A DNA stretch of 26,899 nt from Pseudolysinimonas_A sp044239695 (GCF_044239695.1 NZ_JBIIAW010000035.1:1-26899), one strand, 5' to 3'. Counted from the stretch's first letter, positions 1 to 7,584 are shown. Numbers and translations: made by a program. Notes: generated from the sequence alone by a model not told the origin.

Positions 1-741
1 CGCGGCGCTCAGACCGGTGAGGTCGGCGATCGCTGCGGCGCCGGGCACGATACGGGCACCCCACGCGGCGAGGAAGCCGAACGCGGTCCCACCGGCCGCT
101 CCGGCACCCGGCGTGTCGGGGTCGGCGTCGGGGTATCGAGCGGCCCAGGCCCGCATCCGTTCCTCCAAGACGTCGACGTCGGCCGGGCTCGCGCCCTTCT
201 GCGGGCCGAACACCGCCGCCGCGCCCGCCGGGCCGAGCAGCGGCGCCGTGACGTCGGTGAGGAGGGTCACCCCGCCGGGCGGTGCGGAGCGGGTGCCGAG
301 TGCGTGAAGGGCCCCCGCGCCGCCATCGGTCGACGCCGAACTGCCGAGCCCGATGACGAGCGAGACGGCTCCGGCATCGAGCGCGGCGGCGATCACCTCA
401 CCGAGACCGCGGGTCGTCGCGTCGAGGGCGTTCAGCGTTTGCATCAGCGCGATGCCGGAGGACTGGGCGAGCTCCACGACCGCCGTCCCGTCGGGGAGGA
501 GGAGCCAGGCGGCGTCGACCTGGCGACCGTCGGGCCCGATGACGCGCGGGATGGCGTGGAGAGCCGCGTCAGGTTCGGCGGCCGCGAAGGCGTCGATCGT
601 GCCCTCGCCCCCGTCGGCCTGCGGGAGCTGGAGGATCTCGTCACCGGGGCGGACGGATCGCCAGCCGTCGGCGAGCGCAGCGGCGGCGTCGCGGGCGGCG
701 ATCGATCCCTTGAAGGAGTCGGGGGCGATGACGACCTTCAT
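1..741 (-). CDS. Glycerate kinase, GlxK/GarK type (3' end outside window)
   Basis: This enzyme phosphorylates D-glycerate with ATP in the cytosol and feeds it into lower glycolysis. The 247 visible residues begin MKVVIAPDSFKGS, the standard N-terminus of the family. They continue with QADGGEGT (residues 41-48), a phosphate-binding segment GLGSSASTDGGAG (131-143), DVTAPLLGP (163-171) and FGPQKGASP (178-186). The family is usually about 370-380 residues, so roughly the last third lies beyond the left edge. Between GAG (141-143) and DVTAPL the protein looks about 25-30 residues shorter than relatives I know, with only a short SAPPGGV linker; the frame stays open, so this is an internal deletion rather than a frameshift. 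The ATG at 741-739 lies 4 nt after the 3' end of the tRNA-Arg gene. The only Shine-Dalgarno-like sequence, GAGGG, is inside the tRNA acceptor arm. No promoter of its own is visible, so co-transcription with the tRNA is inferred. Confidence 0.93.
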   Translation of the reverse strand, partial: MKVVIAPDSFKGSIAARDAAAALADGWRSVRPGDEILQLPQADGGEGTIDAFAAAEPDAALHAIPRVIGPDGRQVDAAWLLLPDGTAVVELAQSSGIALMQTLNALDATTRGLGEVIAAALDAGAVSLVIGLGSSASTDGGAGALHALGTRSAPPGGVTLLTDVTAPLLGPAGAAAVFGPQKGASPADVDVLEERMRAWAARYPDADPDTPGAGAAGGTAFGFLAAWGARIVPGAAAIADLTGLSAA

Positions 742-745
742 TCGG

Positions 746-818
746 TGCCCTCGACACGATTCGAACGTGCGACCTCTTCCTCCGGAGGGAAGCGCTCTAT
801 CCACTGAGCTACGAAGGC
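746..818 (-). tRNA. tRNA-Arg (anticodon CCG)
   Basis: On the minus strand a 73-nt cloverleaf folds completely. The acceptor stem is GCCTTCG paired with CGAGGGC (one G-U), followed by discriminator A. The D-arm is GCTC/GAGC with loop AGTGGATA. The anticodon stem is CTTCC/GGAAG around loop CTCCGGA, giving anticodon CCG, which reads CGG arginine codons. The variable loop is AGGTC and the T-arm is GCACG/CGTGT around TTCGAAT. The 3' end is followed by CCG, so CCA is not fully encoded and must be added by the CCA-adding enzyme. The gene lies about 1.5 kb from argS, whose product charges it. Its 3' acceptor strand overlaps the likely ribosome-binding site of the glycerate kinase gene. Confidence 0.97.
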
Positions 819-830
819 ATATTGCTCGCT

Positions 831-837
831 TAGGTTA
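831..837. promoter_or_regulatory. Overlapping divergent -10 boxes for the transglutaminase-like gene (+) and tRNA-Arg (-)
   Basis: Only 24 bp separate the mature tRNA 5' end (818) from the ATG at 843. The plus strand reads TAGGTT at 831-836, exactly 6 nt before the ATG, the usual geometry of an actinobacterial leaderless promoter. The minus strand reads TAACCT at 837-832, about 13 nt before the mature tRNA 5' end. Both fit TANNNT, so the same 7 bp TAGGTTA could open for either direction. No convincing -35 is visible on either strand. Confidence 0.5.
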
Positions 838-842
838 GCAGC

Positions 843-1652
843 ATGACCTCACCGAGCCCGCGCCGCGACGTGAGCTCGAGCCTCGTCATCCGCGTCGACG
901 ACCCGACCGCGTTCGTGCTCGCGGTCGCCGTCGCCGAGGGGGTTCCGACGACGGTCGAGACGCTGCGGGTGCGGCTCGACGAGGAGTCGGTCGTCGTGCG
1001 CGAGACCACCGATCCGCATGGCACCCGCCTGCACCTGTTCGAGACCGGGCCCGGCATCCTCAGCATCGACTACGCGGCGACCGTCGTCGGCCGCGCCGCC
1101 CCGCTCCCGGTCGACGAGCGGGAACTCGTGACCTATCTGCGGCCGAGCCGCTACGTGCAGTCCGACAGCCTCGTCGACCGTGCGCGCGACCTGTTCGTCG
1201 GTCTCGAGGGCCGTGGCTTGCTCGCCGCCGTCGAGGAGTGGGTGTTCCAGCACCTCCGCTACGACGGCGGGGCGACGAGCCCGACGGGCGGAGCGGTCGA
1301 GACCCTGGAGGCGGGGGCGGGCGTCTGCCGCGACTTCGCCAACGTCACGGCGGGATTCCTGCGGGCCCTCGACGTTCCCGCCCGGCTCGTGTCGGTGTAC
1401 GCCCCCGAACTCGAGCCCCGCGATTTCCACGCCGTCGTCGAGGCCTGCATCGAGGGGCGCTGGGTGGTCGTCGACTCGACCCGGTTGGCGCCGCGATCCG
1501 GACTCGCGCGCATCGCGACCGGCCGGGACTCGGCCGATACGGCGTTCCTCACCAACACCCTCGCCGATGTCGAACTGCTGAGCATCGACGTGCGGGCGGC
1601 GGGCGAGGACATCCCGAGGGATGCGCCTGCCGACGTCGTCGTGCTGGGCTAG
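843..1652 (+). CDS. Transglutaminase-like superfamily protein with bacterial N-terminal domain
   Basis: A 269-residue protein with the two-domain layout of bacterial transglutaminase-like proteins. A beta-rich N-terminal region (about 12-100) precedes a papain-fold core. The catalytic triad is visible: Cys162 in GVCRDFANV, His196 in PRDFHAVVE and Asp211 in VVVDSTRLAP. Relatives are thought to act as cysteine peptidases or amidases rather than as crosslinking enzymes. The substrate is unknown. There is no signal peptide or membrane segment, so it is predicted to be cytosolic. The ATG at 843 is chosen because TAGGTT ends 6 nt upstream and the N-terminus fits the family; no Shine-Dalgarno is evident, so the mRNA is probably leaderless. 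Its stop codon overlaps the stop of the convergent lipoprotein gene in a shared CTAG, leaving no space for a terminator between them. Confidence 0.85.
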   Translation: MTSPSPRRDVSSSLVIRVDDPTAFVLAVAVAEGVPTTVETLRVRLDEESVVVRETTDPHGTRLHLFETGPGILSIDYAATVVGRAAPLPVDERELVTYLRPSRYVQSDSLVDRARDLFVGLEGRGLLAAVEEWVFQHLRYDGGATSPTGGAVETLEAGAGVCRDFANVTAGFLRALDVPARLVSVYAPELEPRDFHAVVEACIEGRWVVVDSTRLAPRSGLARIATGRDSADTAFLTNTLADVELLSIDVRAAGEDIPRDAPADVVVLG

Positions 1653-2236
1653 AGGGCCGCCAACACCGACTCGATGATCTCGGTGGGCTCGCCCGGCTCG
1701 GCGAAGGCCGGCGACGTGACGACGACCCAGTAGTCCCCCTGGAAGACGATCGCGGTGCCGACGCCGCCGTCGACCTCGAAGTAGGCCTCGTCGCCGTAGG
1801 TCGGCACCATCTGGCTCGACGCGAACGCGGCGTTCTTCCGGTCGACGATCTCCTCGTCGCTCAGGCGCGCGACCGACACCTCCATCGTGATGCCGCCGGA
1901 CTCGCGCACCCACTGGCATGCGACCCCGCCGGCGGCGAGAGCCTCCTCCGCCGCCGATCCCGCCGGAGGGTTGTAGCCGCCGATGAGGGCGAAGTTCGGG
2001 TCGAACGCGTACACGGCGTCGGGATCGACCAGTTCGTCGCACGGGATCCCCAGCGGGTCCGCCCCGGCCGTGGGGGTCGTCGTCGGCGTGACGGGCGCCG
2101 TCGGCAGGCCCGGAGTCGGGGTCACCTCGTCGGTCGGCAGTTGCGGGGCGCTGCCGGCGTCGACGCAGCCGGTCAGCGCCAGGAGGACCGCGGCGGCGAG
2201 GAGAGCGGCGGCGGGGCGCCCGGCGAGGAAAGACAT
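1649..2236 (-). CDS. Secreted lipoprotein, DUF3558-like
   Basis: A 195-residue predicted lipoprotein. A short N-region (MSFLAGRP) precedes a hydrophobic Ala/Leu stretch and the lipobox LTGC (residues 21-24), so Cys24 should be lipidated and the protein held on the outer face of the membrane. A Pro/Thr-rich linker (about 34-58) is followed by a globular domain with two cysteines, C66 in GIPCDEL and C107 in ACQWV. The early Cys plus a later CxW pattern is characteristic of DUF3558-type actinobacterial lipoproteins, but the match is by pattern only. No function is known for the family. The gene diverges from argS across 33 bp and converges on the transglutaminase-like gene with overlapping stops. 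The only purine-rich stretch before its ATG (GAGGG) sits too close to the start to be a normal Shine-Dalgarno. Confidence 0.8.
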   Translation of the reverse strand: MSFLAGRPAAALLAAAVLLALTGCVDAGSAPQLPTDEVTPTPGLPTAPVTPTTTPTAGADPLGIPCDELVDPDAVYAFDPNFALIGGYNPPAGSAAEEALAAGGVACQWVRESGGITMEVSVARLSDEEIVDRKNAAFASSQMVPTYGDEAYFEVDGGVGTAIVFQGDYWVVVTSPAFAEPGEPTEIIESVLAAL

Positions 2237-2255
2237 GCCCTCATCATCACCCGGC

Positions 2256-2261
2256 TACGAT
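2256..2261 (+). promoter_or_regulatory. -10 box of leaderless argS promoter
   Basis: TACGAT lies 8 nt before the GTG start of argS. Transcription would begin at or within 2 nt of the start codon. There is no Shine-Dalgarno upstream of the GTG, which supports a leaderless transcript. No clear -35 is seen. Confidence 0.5.
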
Positions 2262-2269
2262 CGAGCGTT

Positions 2270-3925
2270 GTGACCCCCGCCGAACTTTCCGCCACACTGC
2301 TCGAGCTCACCCGCTCGGCGGCCGGCGAGCGAGGGGGTGAGATCTCGCTCGAGGACGTCACCCTCGAGCGTCCCCGCAACCGCGATCACGGTGACTGGGC
2401 CTCCAACGTCGCGCTGAAACTCGGCAAGCGCCTCGGGCTCGACTCGCGCACCTTCGCCGCGCAGCTCGCGACGGCGCTCGCTGCGACCGACGGCGTGGCC
2501 GCCGTGGATGTCGCCGGCCCCGGCTTCCTCAACATCACGCTCGACGCCGCCGCCGCGGGGGCTCTGGCGAAGTCGATCGTCGAGGCCGGCGAGTCCTACG
2601 GCCACAGCGACGCGCTCGCCGGGCAGACCATCAACCTCGAATTCGTCTCGGCCAACCCGACGGGGCCGCTGCACATCGGGCACACCCGCTGGGCGGCGCT
2701 CGGCGACTCGATGGCGCGCGTGCTCAAGGCCAGCGGGGCGGCGCTCGTCAGCGAGTTCTACATCAACGACGCGGGCACTCAGATGGACAACTTCGGGGCG
2801 TCGGTGATGGCGTCCCTCCGTGGCGAGCCGACCCCCGAGAACGGCTACGCCGGTGCCTACATCTCCGACCTCGCCGCGCGCGTGCTCGAGGCCGACCCCG
2901 GCATCCTCGACCAGCGGCCCGAGGCGGCGCTCGAGACGGCTCGGGACCTCGCCTACACGTTCCAGCTCGCCGACATCCAGGCGTCGCTCGCGCGCTTCAA
3001 CGTCACCTTCGACGTCTGGTTCAGCGAGCGCACGCTGCACGCCGTCGACCCCGCGACGGGTCGCTCGCTCGTCGACGACGCGGTCGACCGGCTGCGCGCG
3101 CAAGGCCACGTCTACGACGCCGACGACGCGGTGTGGGTCAAGACCACCGACTTCGGCGACGACAAGGACCGGGTCATCCGGCGCGGCAACGGCGTCTACA
3201 CCTACTTCGCCGCCGACGCCGCGTACTACCTGAGCAAGGGCGACCGCGGGTTCGGCCACAAGATCTACCTGCTCGGCGCCGACCACCACGGCTACGTCCA
3301 CCGGCTCAAGGCCTTGGCCGGCGCCGCGGGCGACGACCCCGAGCGCGACATCGAAGTGCTGATCGGGCAGCTGGTGAGCGTGAACGGCGCGCGGCTGTCG
3401 AAGCGCGCGGGCAACATCATCGAGCTCGACGACCTGCAGGAGTGGCTCGGCACCGACGCGCTGCGCTATGCGCTCGGGCGGTCGCCGGCGGACTCCCCGC
3501 TCACCCTCGACCCCGAGATCCTCCAGAAGCGCACCAACGACAACCCGGTGTTCTACGTGCAGTACGCCCACGCCCGCACCGGAGCCGTCGCCCGCAACGC
3601 GGCCGACGCGGGAGTCACGCGGGACGCCTTCGACGCGAGCCTGCTGACGCATGAGACCGAGAGCATCCTGCTGGCGGCGCTCGCCGACTTCCCGCGCGTC
3701 GTGCGCCAGTCCGCCGAGCTGCGCGAGCCGCACCGGGTCGCCCGTTACCTCGAAGACCTCGCCGGCTCCTACCACCGCTGGTACGACGCCTGCCGGGTGA
3801 GCCCGTTCGGCGAGGAGGACGTCACCGACCTCCACCGCACGCGGCTGTGGCTCAATGACGCCACCGGACAGGTGTTGCGCAACGGGTTGGAGCTCCTGGG
3901 CGTCAGCGCCCCGGAGCGGATGTAG
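2270..3925 (+). CDS. argS: Arginyl-tRNA synthetase
   Basis: A class I aminoacyl-tRNA synthetase that attaches arginine to tRNA-Arg, a substrate of which is encoded 1.5 kb upstream. The protein has 551 residues, the normal length. It has an N-terminal ArgRS additional domain (about 1-90, with RPRNRDHGDWASNVAL), then FVSANPTGPLHIGHTR with the HIGH signature at 135-138. The KMSKS-equivalent loop GARLSKRAGN has LSKR at 376-379. A C-terminal DALR-type anticodon-binding domain ends LLGVSAPERM. The GTG at 2270 gives an N-terminus of standard length; upstream in-frame sequence overlaps the divergent lipoprotein gene and does not resemble ArgRS. A TACGAT box 8 nt before the GTG suggests a leaderless mRNA. 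The DUF2993 gene follows 12 nt after the stop and is probably co-transcribed. Confidence 0.98.
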   Translation: MTPAELSATLLELTRSAAGERGGEISLEDVTLERPRNRDHGDWASNVALKLGKRLGLDSRTFAAQLATALAATDGVAAVDVAGPGFLNITLDAAAAGALAKSIVEAGESYGHSDALAGQTINLEFVSANPTGPLHIGHTRWAALGDSMARVLKASGAALVSEFYINDAGTQMDNFGASVMASLRGEPTPENGYAGAYISDLAARVLEADPGILDQRPEAALETARDLAYTFQLADIQASLARFNVTFDVWFSERTLHAVDPATGRSLVDDAVDRLRAQGHVYDADDAVWVKTTDFGDDKDRVIRRGNGVYTYFAADAAYYLSKGDRGFGHKIYLLGADHHGYVHRLKALAGAAGDDPERDIEVLIGQLVSVNGARLSKRAGNIIELDDLQEWLGTDALRYALGRSPADSPLTLDPEILQKRTNDNPVFYVQYAHARTGAVARNAADAGVTRDAFDASLLTHETESILLAALADFPRVVRQSAELREPHRVARYLEDLAGSYHRWYDACRVSPFGEEDVTDLHRTRLWLNDATGQVLRNGLELLGVSAPERM

Positions 3926-3937
3926 CACGGAGTCCAG

Positions 3938-4786
3938 ATGAGCACCGAGATCCTGCCCGCCGGTCCGCCGAGCGAGCCGCCCGTGCAGCCTCCTGTCGAG
4001 CCGGAGACCGCCGCCCCGCCGACGAAGAAGCGCCGCGGCTGGCTCATCGCCCTCATCGTGCTCGGGGTGCTCGTCGTGCTCGGCATCATCGCGTTCATCG
4101 TGGCCGAGTCATTCGCGAAGGACTACGCCCGCGACTACGTGCGCGGCAAGATCGTCGACGTGCTCCAGCTCCCCGCCGACGCCGAGGTCGACGTCGACCT
4201 GGGCGCCGGGTCGATCATCCTCCAGGCCCTCGCCGGGCGCATCGAGACCGTCGACGTCGATGTGCCCGACGCGACCTTCGGCGCCCTGACCGGCACGCTG
4301 AGCCTCCACGGCGAAGGGGTGCCGCTCGACGAAACGGCACCCGTCGACACCCTGAGGGTGGACTTCGCGATCGGTGCCGACGACCTCGCTGCGCTGTCCG
4401 AGGACCCCTCGACCGCTCCGACCTTCGCGTTCGAGGGGGACCAGGTCGCGCTCGGCTCGGAGTTCGAGCTCTTCGGCGCCGTCATCCCGATCGGGCTGAC
4501 GCTCGACCCGTCGGCCGCCGACGGCGCGCTGGTGCTGACGCCGACGAGCATCACGATCGGCGAGCAGACCTTCGAGTCGGGGTCGGAAGACGGTTCGTTC
4601 CTCGGCCAGATCGCGTCCGCGCTGCTCCAGCCGCAGACGCTGTGCATCGCCGGCAGCGTGCCGCAGGCGCTCGTGCTCGACGACGCGGCGATCGATGGCG
4701 ACGAGCTCGTGCTGACCTTCCGGGGTGACGGTGCAGCGCTCGGCGGACCCGAGCTCGCGACGCCCGGCACCTGCCCCGCCGCCTGA
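3938..4786 (+). CDS. DUF2993/LmeA-like membrane-anchored phospholipid-binding protein
   Basis: A 282-residue protein with a Pro/Glu-rich cytosolic N-terminus (about 1-28), basic residues TKKRR, one strong membrane segment (about 34-58) and an extracytoplasmic domain. The outer domain has the repeated amphipathic beta pattern of DUF2993 (VDVDLGAGSIILQALAGRIETVDVDVP) and the late paired cysteines of the family (LCIAG near 241, GTCPAA near the end). The mycobacterial relative LmeA binds phospholipid and supports lipomannan assembly; whether this protein does the same is unknown. The ATG at 3938 has GGAG 5 nt upstream and lies 12 nt after argS, so it is likely in the argS transcript. In mycobacteria argS is followed directly by lysA, so this gene is an insertion relative to that order. 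Confidence 0.75.
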   Translation: MSTEILPAGPPSEPPVQPPVEPETAAPPTKKRRGWLIALIVLGVLVVLGIIAFIVAESFAKDYARDYVRGKIVDVLQLPADAEVDVDLGAGSIILQALAGRIETVDVDVPDATFGALTGTLSLHGEGVPLDETAPVDTLRVDFAIGADDLAALSEDPSTAPTFAFEGDQVALGSEFELFGAVIPIGLTLDPSAADGALVLTPTSITIGEQTFESGSEDGSFLGQIASALLQPQTLCIAGSVPQALVLDDAAIDGDELVLTFRGDGAALGGPELATPGTCPAA

Positions 4787-4811
4787 TTCCGCCGGAGACC
4801 GCGCTGCTGGG

Positions 4812-4817
4812 TACACT
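4812..4817 (+). promoter_or_regulatory. lysA: Candidate -10 box of the lysA-hom-thrC-thrB operon
   Basis: TACACT sits in the 102-bp gap after the DUF2993 gene. It would start transcription near 4824 and give a leader of about 65 nt before the lysA GTG. No good -35 is visible. No T-box, lysine riboswitch or peptide attenuator could be recognised in the leader. Confidence 0.45.
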
Positions 4818-4853
4818 GGCGTGGGCTTCAGGGACCAATCCGGGTTCGCTCGC

Positions 4854-4882
4854 CTCACATCCGATCCGTCTTCTCATGTGAG
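4854..4882 (+). promoter_or_regulatory. Perfect 7-bp inverted repeat in the lysA leader
   Basis: CTCACAT (4854-4860) and ATGTGAG (4876-4882) are exact inverted repeats separated by 15 nt, ending 6 nt before the lysA GTG. As RNA this hairpin would occupy the position where a Shine-Dalgarno should be; as DNA it could be an operator. The right arm contains ATG directly followed by TGA, a start-stop pair just upstream of the real start. Confidence 0.45.
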
Positions 4883-4888
4883 TGCCTC

Positions 4889-6274
4889 GTGACCGCCTCT
4901 CCTCTCGCACCCGGCTGGCTCGTCCACCCGGACGACGCCAACGCGCTCGCGCCGACCGTCTGGCCGTCGTCGGCGGAGCGCTCCGACGGGGCGATCCGGG
5001 TGGCCGGCGCCGCGCTGGCCGATCTCGCGGCCGAGTTCGGCACCCCGCTCTACGTCGTCGACGAGAGGGATGCGCGCGACCGTGCGGTCGCCGTGCGCTC
5101 GGCCTTCGATGACGCGTTCGCGGGAGTCGGGTCGAGCGCCCACGTCTACTACGCCGGCAAGGCGTTCCTCTGCACGACCGTCGCGCGCTGGATGGTCGAG
5201 GAGGGACTGCGCATCGACGTCGCGAGCGAAGGCGAGCTCGCCGTCGCTCTCGCGGCGGGTGTCGACCCCGCGCTGCTGGGACACCACGGCAACAACAAGA
5301 GCCTCGCCGAGATCGACCGTTCGGTCGGAGTCGGTGTGGGCGCGATCGTCCTCGACAGCGTCGTCGAGGTCGATCGTGTATCCCAGGCCGCCGAGCGGCA
5401 CGGCGTCGTGCAGCCCGTGCGCCTGCGCATCAACAGCGGCGTGCACGCGTCCACGCACGAGTACCTGGCGACTGCCCGTGAGGACCAGAAGTTCGGCATC
5501 CCCCTCGCCGACGCGCCGGATGTCGTGGCCGCGATCCGCGCGCGTCCGTCGCTGCGCTTCCTCGGCCTCCACTCGCACATCGGGTCGCAGATCTTCGAGT
5601 CCGCCGGATTCGCCGAGGCCGCCCGCCGCCTGCTCGCGGTGCACGCCGAGCTGCTCGCCGGGGGAGAGGTTCCCGAGCTCAACCTCGGGGGAGGCTTCGG
5701 CATCGCCTACACGAGCGTCGACGTCGTCACCCCGATCGACGAGATCGCCGCCGACTTCGCGCGGGTCGTGGCCGCCGAGTGCGCGACCCTCGGCATCCCG
5801 GTGCCGGTCGTCGCGATCGAGCCGGGCCGGCTCATCATCGGACCGTCGACCGTCACGGTGTACGAGGTCGGCACGATCAAGGACGTCGTCGTCGATTCGG
5901 AGCACATCCGCAAGTACGTGAGCGTCGACGGCGGGATGAGCGACAACGTGCGTCCCGCCCTGTACGGCGCCGACTACACGGTGCGCCTGGCCAACCGCTC
6001 CTCGGATGCCGACCCGGCACTGGTGCGGATCGCCGGCAAGCACTGCGAGTCGGGTGACATCGTCGTGCACGCCGACTACCTGCCGGGCGACGTGGCCCCG
6101 GGAGACCTCGTCGCCGTGCCCGCGACGGGGGCGTACTGCTGGTCGCTCGCGAGCAACTACAACTACCTCGGTCGCCCCGCCGTCGTCGCGGTGCGGGACG
6201 GCGCCGCCCGCGTCGTCGTGCGTCGCGAGACGGAAGCCGACTTGCTGAGCCGCGACACCGGAGTGACCTCATGA
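4889..6274 (+). CDS. lysA: Diaminopimelate decarboxylase
   Basis: PLP enzyme that decarboxylates meso-diaminopimelate to L-lysine, the last step of lysine synthesis. The 461-residue protein is slightly long for the family because of an N-terminal leader. Visible signatures are YAGKAF with the PLP lysine at K91, LHSHIGSQ (227-234), the glycine loop NLGGGFGI, EPGR, the DGGMSDNVRP segment and CESGD (386-390) with the substrate-contacting cysteine. The GTG at 4889 is the only plausible start: nearby GTG or ATG codons upstream are out of frame or followed at once by a stop. A hairpin just before it leaves no clear Shine-Dalgarno. It opens a four-gene aspartate-family operon, and its TGA overlaps the ATG of hom (ATGA). 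Confidence 0.97.
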   Translation: MTASPLAPGWLVHPDDANALAPTVWPSSAERSDGAIRVAGAALADLAAEFGTPLYVVDERDARDRAVAVRSAFDDAFAGVGSSAHVYYAGKAFLCTTVARWMVEEGLRIDVASEGELAVALAAGVDPALLGHHGNNKSLAEIDRSVGVGVGAIVLDSVVEVDRVSQAAERHGVVQPVRLRINSGVHASTHEYLATAREDQKFGIPLADAPDVVAAIRARPSLRFLGLHSHIGSQIFESAGFAEAARRLLAVHAELLAGGEVPELNLGGGFGIAYTSVDVVTPIDEIAADFARVVAAECATLGIPVPVVAIEPGRLIIGPSTVTVYEVGTIKDVVVDSEHIRKYVSVDGGMSDNVRPALYGADYTVRLANRSSDADPALVRIAGKHCESGDIVVHADYLPGDVAPGDLVAVPATGAYCWSLASNYNYLGRPAVVAVRDGAARVVVRRETEADLLSRDTGVTS

Positions 6275-7584
6275 TCGAATACCGCAACCTCCGCATCGCG
6301 CTCCTGGGCGCGGGATCCGTCGGCGCCCAGGTGGCGTCGCTCCTGCTCGAGCACGGTGACGAGCTGTCCGAGCGCGTCGGCGCGGGCCTGGAACTCGTCG
6401 GCGTCGCCGTGCGGGATCTCGACGCGCCGCGGAGCGCTGAGATCCCGAAGCACCTGCTCACGACGGACGCCCGCTCGCTGATCCTCGGCGCCGACATCGT
6501 CGTGGAGCTGATGGGCGGGCTCGAGCCCGCGCGCGAGTACCTCGAACTGGCGCTCAACTCCGGAGCCGACGTCGTCACCGCGAACAAGGCGCTGCTCGCG
6601 ACACATGGTCCGGAACTCTTCGACATCGCCGAGCAGGTCGGGGCGCAGCTCTACTACGAGGCCGCGGTCGGCGGCGCCATCCCGATCATCCGGCCGCTGC
6701 GCGACAGTCTCGCCGGCGACCGGGTGCGTCGCATCCTCGGCATCGTCAACGGCACGACCAATTACATCCTCGACCGCATGGACCTCGAGCACGGCGACTT
6801 CGACGAGGTGCTCGCCGACGCGCAGCGCCTCGGGTACGCGGAAGCCGACCCGACGGCGGATGTCGAAGGCTACGACGCCGCGCAGAAGGCGGCGATCCTC
6901 GCCAGCCTCGCCTTCCACACGACGGTCCCCCTCGACGCGGTGTACCGCGAAGGCATCCGCGCGATCACCGCGGAGCAGGTCGCGTCGGCGCGTACGGCGG
7001 GCTTCGTGGTGAAGCTGCTCGCGGTCTGCGAACGGGTGATCGACCAGGAGACCGGCGTCGAGGGCGTCAGCGCCCGCGTGCACCCCGCCCTCGTGCCGCT
7101 CGACCACCCGCTCGCCGCGGTGCACGGCGCCAACAACGCCGTGTTCCTCGAAGCCGAGGCCGCCGGATCGTTGATGTTCTACGGCGCCGGGGCCGGGGGA
7201 GTGCAGACCGCGTCGGCGGTGCTCGGCGACGTCGTCTCGGCGGCCCGCCGCCACGTCATCGGCGGACCGGGGGTGGCCGAGTCGACGCACGCGAACCTCC
7301 CGGTGCTGCCGATCTCGAGCGTGCGCACCCGGTACCGGATCACCCTCGAGGTCGCCGACAAGCCCGGCGTGCTCGCCGCGATCGCCACCTTGTTCGCCGA
7401 ACACGGGGTCTCGGTGGAGGCCGTGCAGCAGGACGCGCGGCCCGACCAGTCCTCGCCCACCGCTACCCTGGTGATCGGCACCCACCAGGCGACGGAGTCG
7501 GCGCTCGCCGCGACCGTCGCGGCTCTCGGCGCGACGGACGTCGTGCACGCGGTGTCCAGTGTGCTTCGAGTAGAGGGATTGTGA
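6271..7584 (+). CDS. hom: Homoserine dehydrogenase with ACT domain
   Basis: NAD(P)-dependent reduction of aspartate semialdehyde to homoserine, the branch point to threonine and methionine. In the 437-residue protein, an N-terminal Rossmann fold has GAGSVG at 13-18. VTANKALLA and the NGTTNYIL motif (from 160), with EADPTADVEGYDA after it, form the catalytic domain. A C-terminal ACT domain (about 354-430, RITLEVADKPGVLAAIA) is the usual site of threonine feedback control. The length and domain order match actinobacterial Hom. The start ATG overlaps the lysA stop by 4 nt and the stop overlaps the thrC start by 1 nt, so translational coupling is likely. No aspartokinase is in the window. Confidence 0.97.
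   Translation: MIEYRNLRIALLGAGSVGAQVASLLLEHGDELSERVGAGLELVGVAVRDLDAPRSAEIPKHLLTTDARSLILGADIVVELMGGLEPAREYLELALNSGADVVTANKALLATHGPELFDIAEQVGAQLYYEAAVGGAIPIIRPLRDSLAGDRVRRILGIVNGTTNYILDRMDLEHGDFDEVLADAQRLGYAEADPTADVEGYDAAQKAAILASLAFHTTVPLDAVYREGIRAITAEQVASARTAGFVVKLLAVCERVIDQETGVEGVSARVHPALVPLDHPLAAVHGANNAVFLEAEAAGSLMFYGAGAGGVQTASAVLGDVVSAARRHVIGGPGVAESTHANLPVLPISSVRTRYRITLEVADKPGVLAAIATLFAEHGVSVEAVQQDARPDQSSPTATLVIGTHQATESALAATVAALGATDVVHAVSSVLRVEGL

Noticed and set aside
1238..2269. A long plus-strand frame leading into argS, which would add over 300 residues
   Set aside because: It crosses the lipoprotein gene on the other strand and encodes Arg-rich sequence unlike any synthetase domain; ArgRS is complete from GTG 2270.
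4818..4888. Lysine riboswitch, T-box or leader peptide upstream of lysA
   Set aside because: The leader is only about 65 nt, with no T-box sequence, no Lys/Thr-rich small frame and no lysine-riboswitch core.
7581..7583. GTG 7581 as the start of thrC
   Set aside because: It adds one residue only, and ATG 7584 has better spacing from GAGGG and the common TGATG junction.
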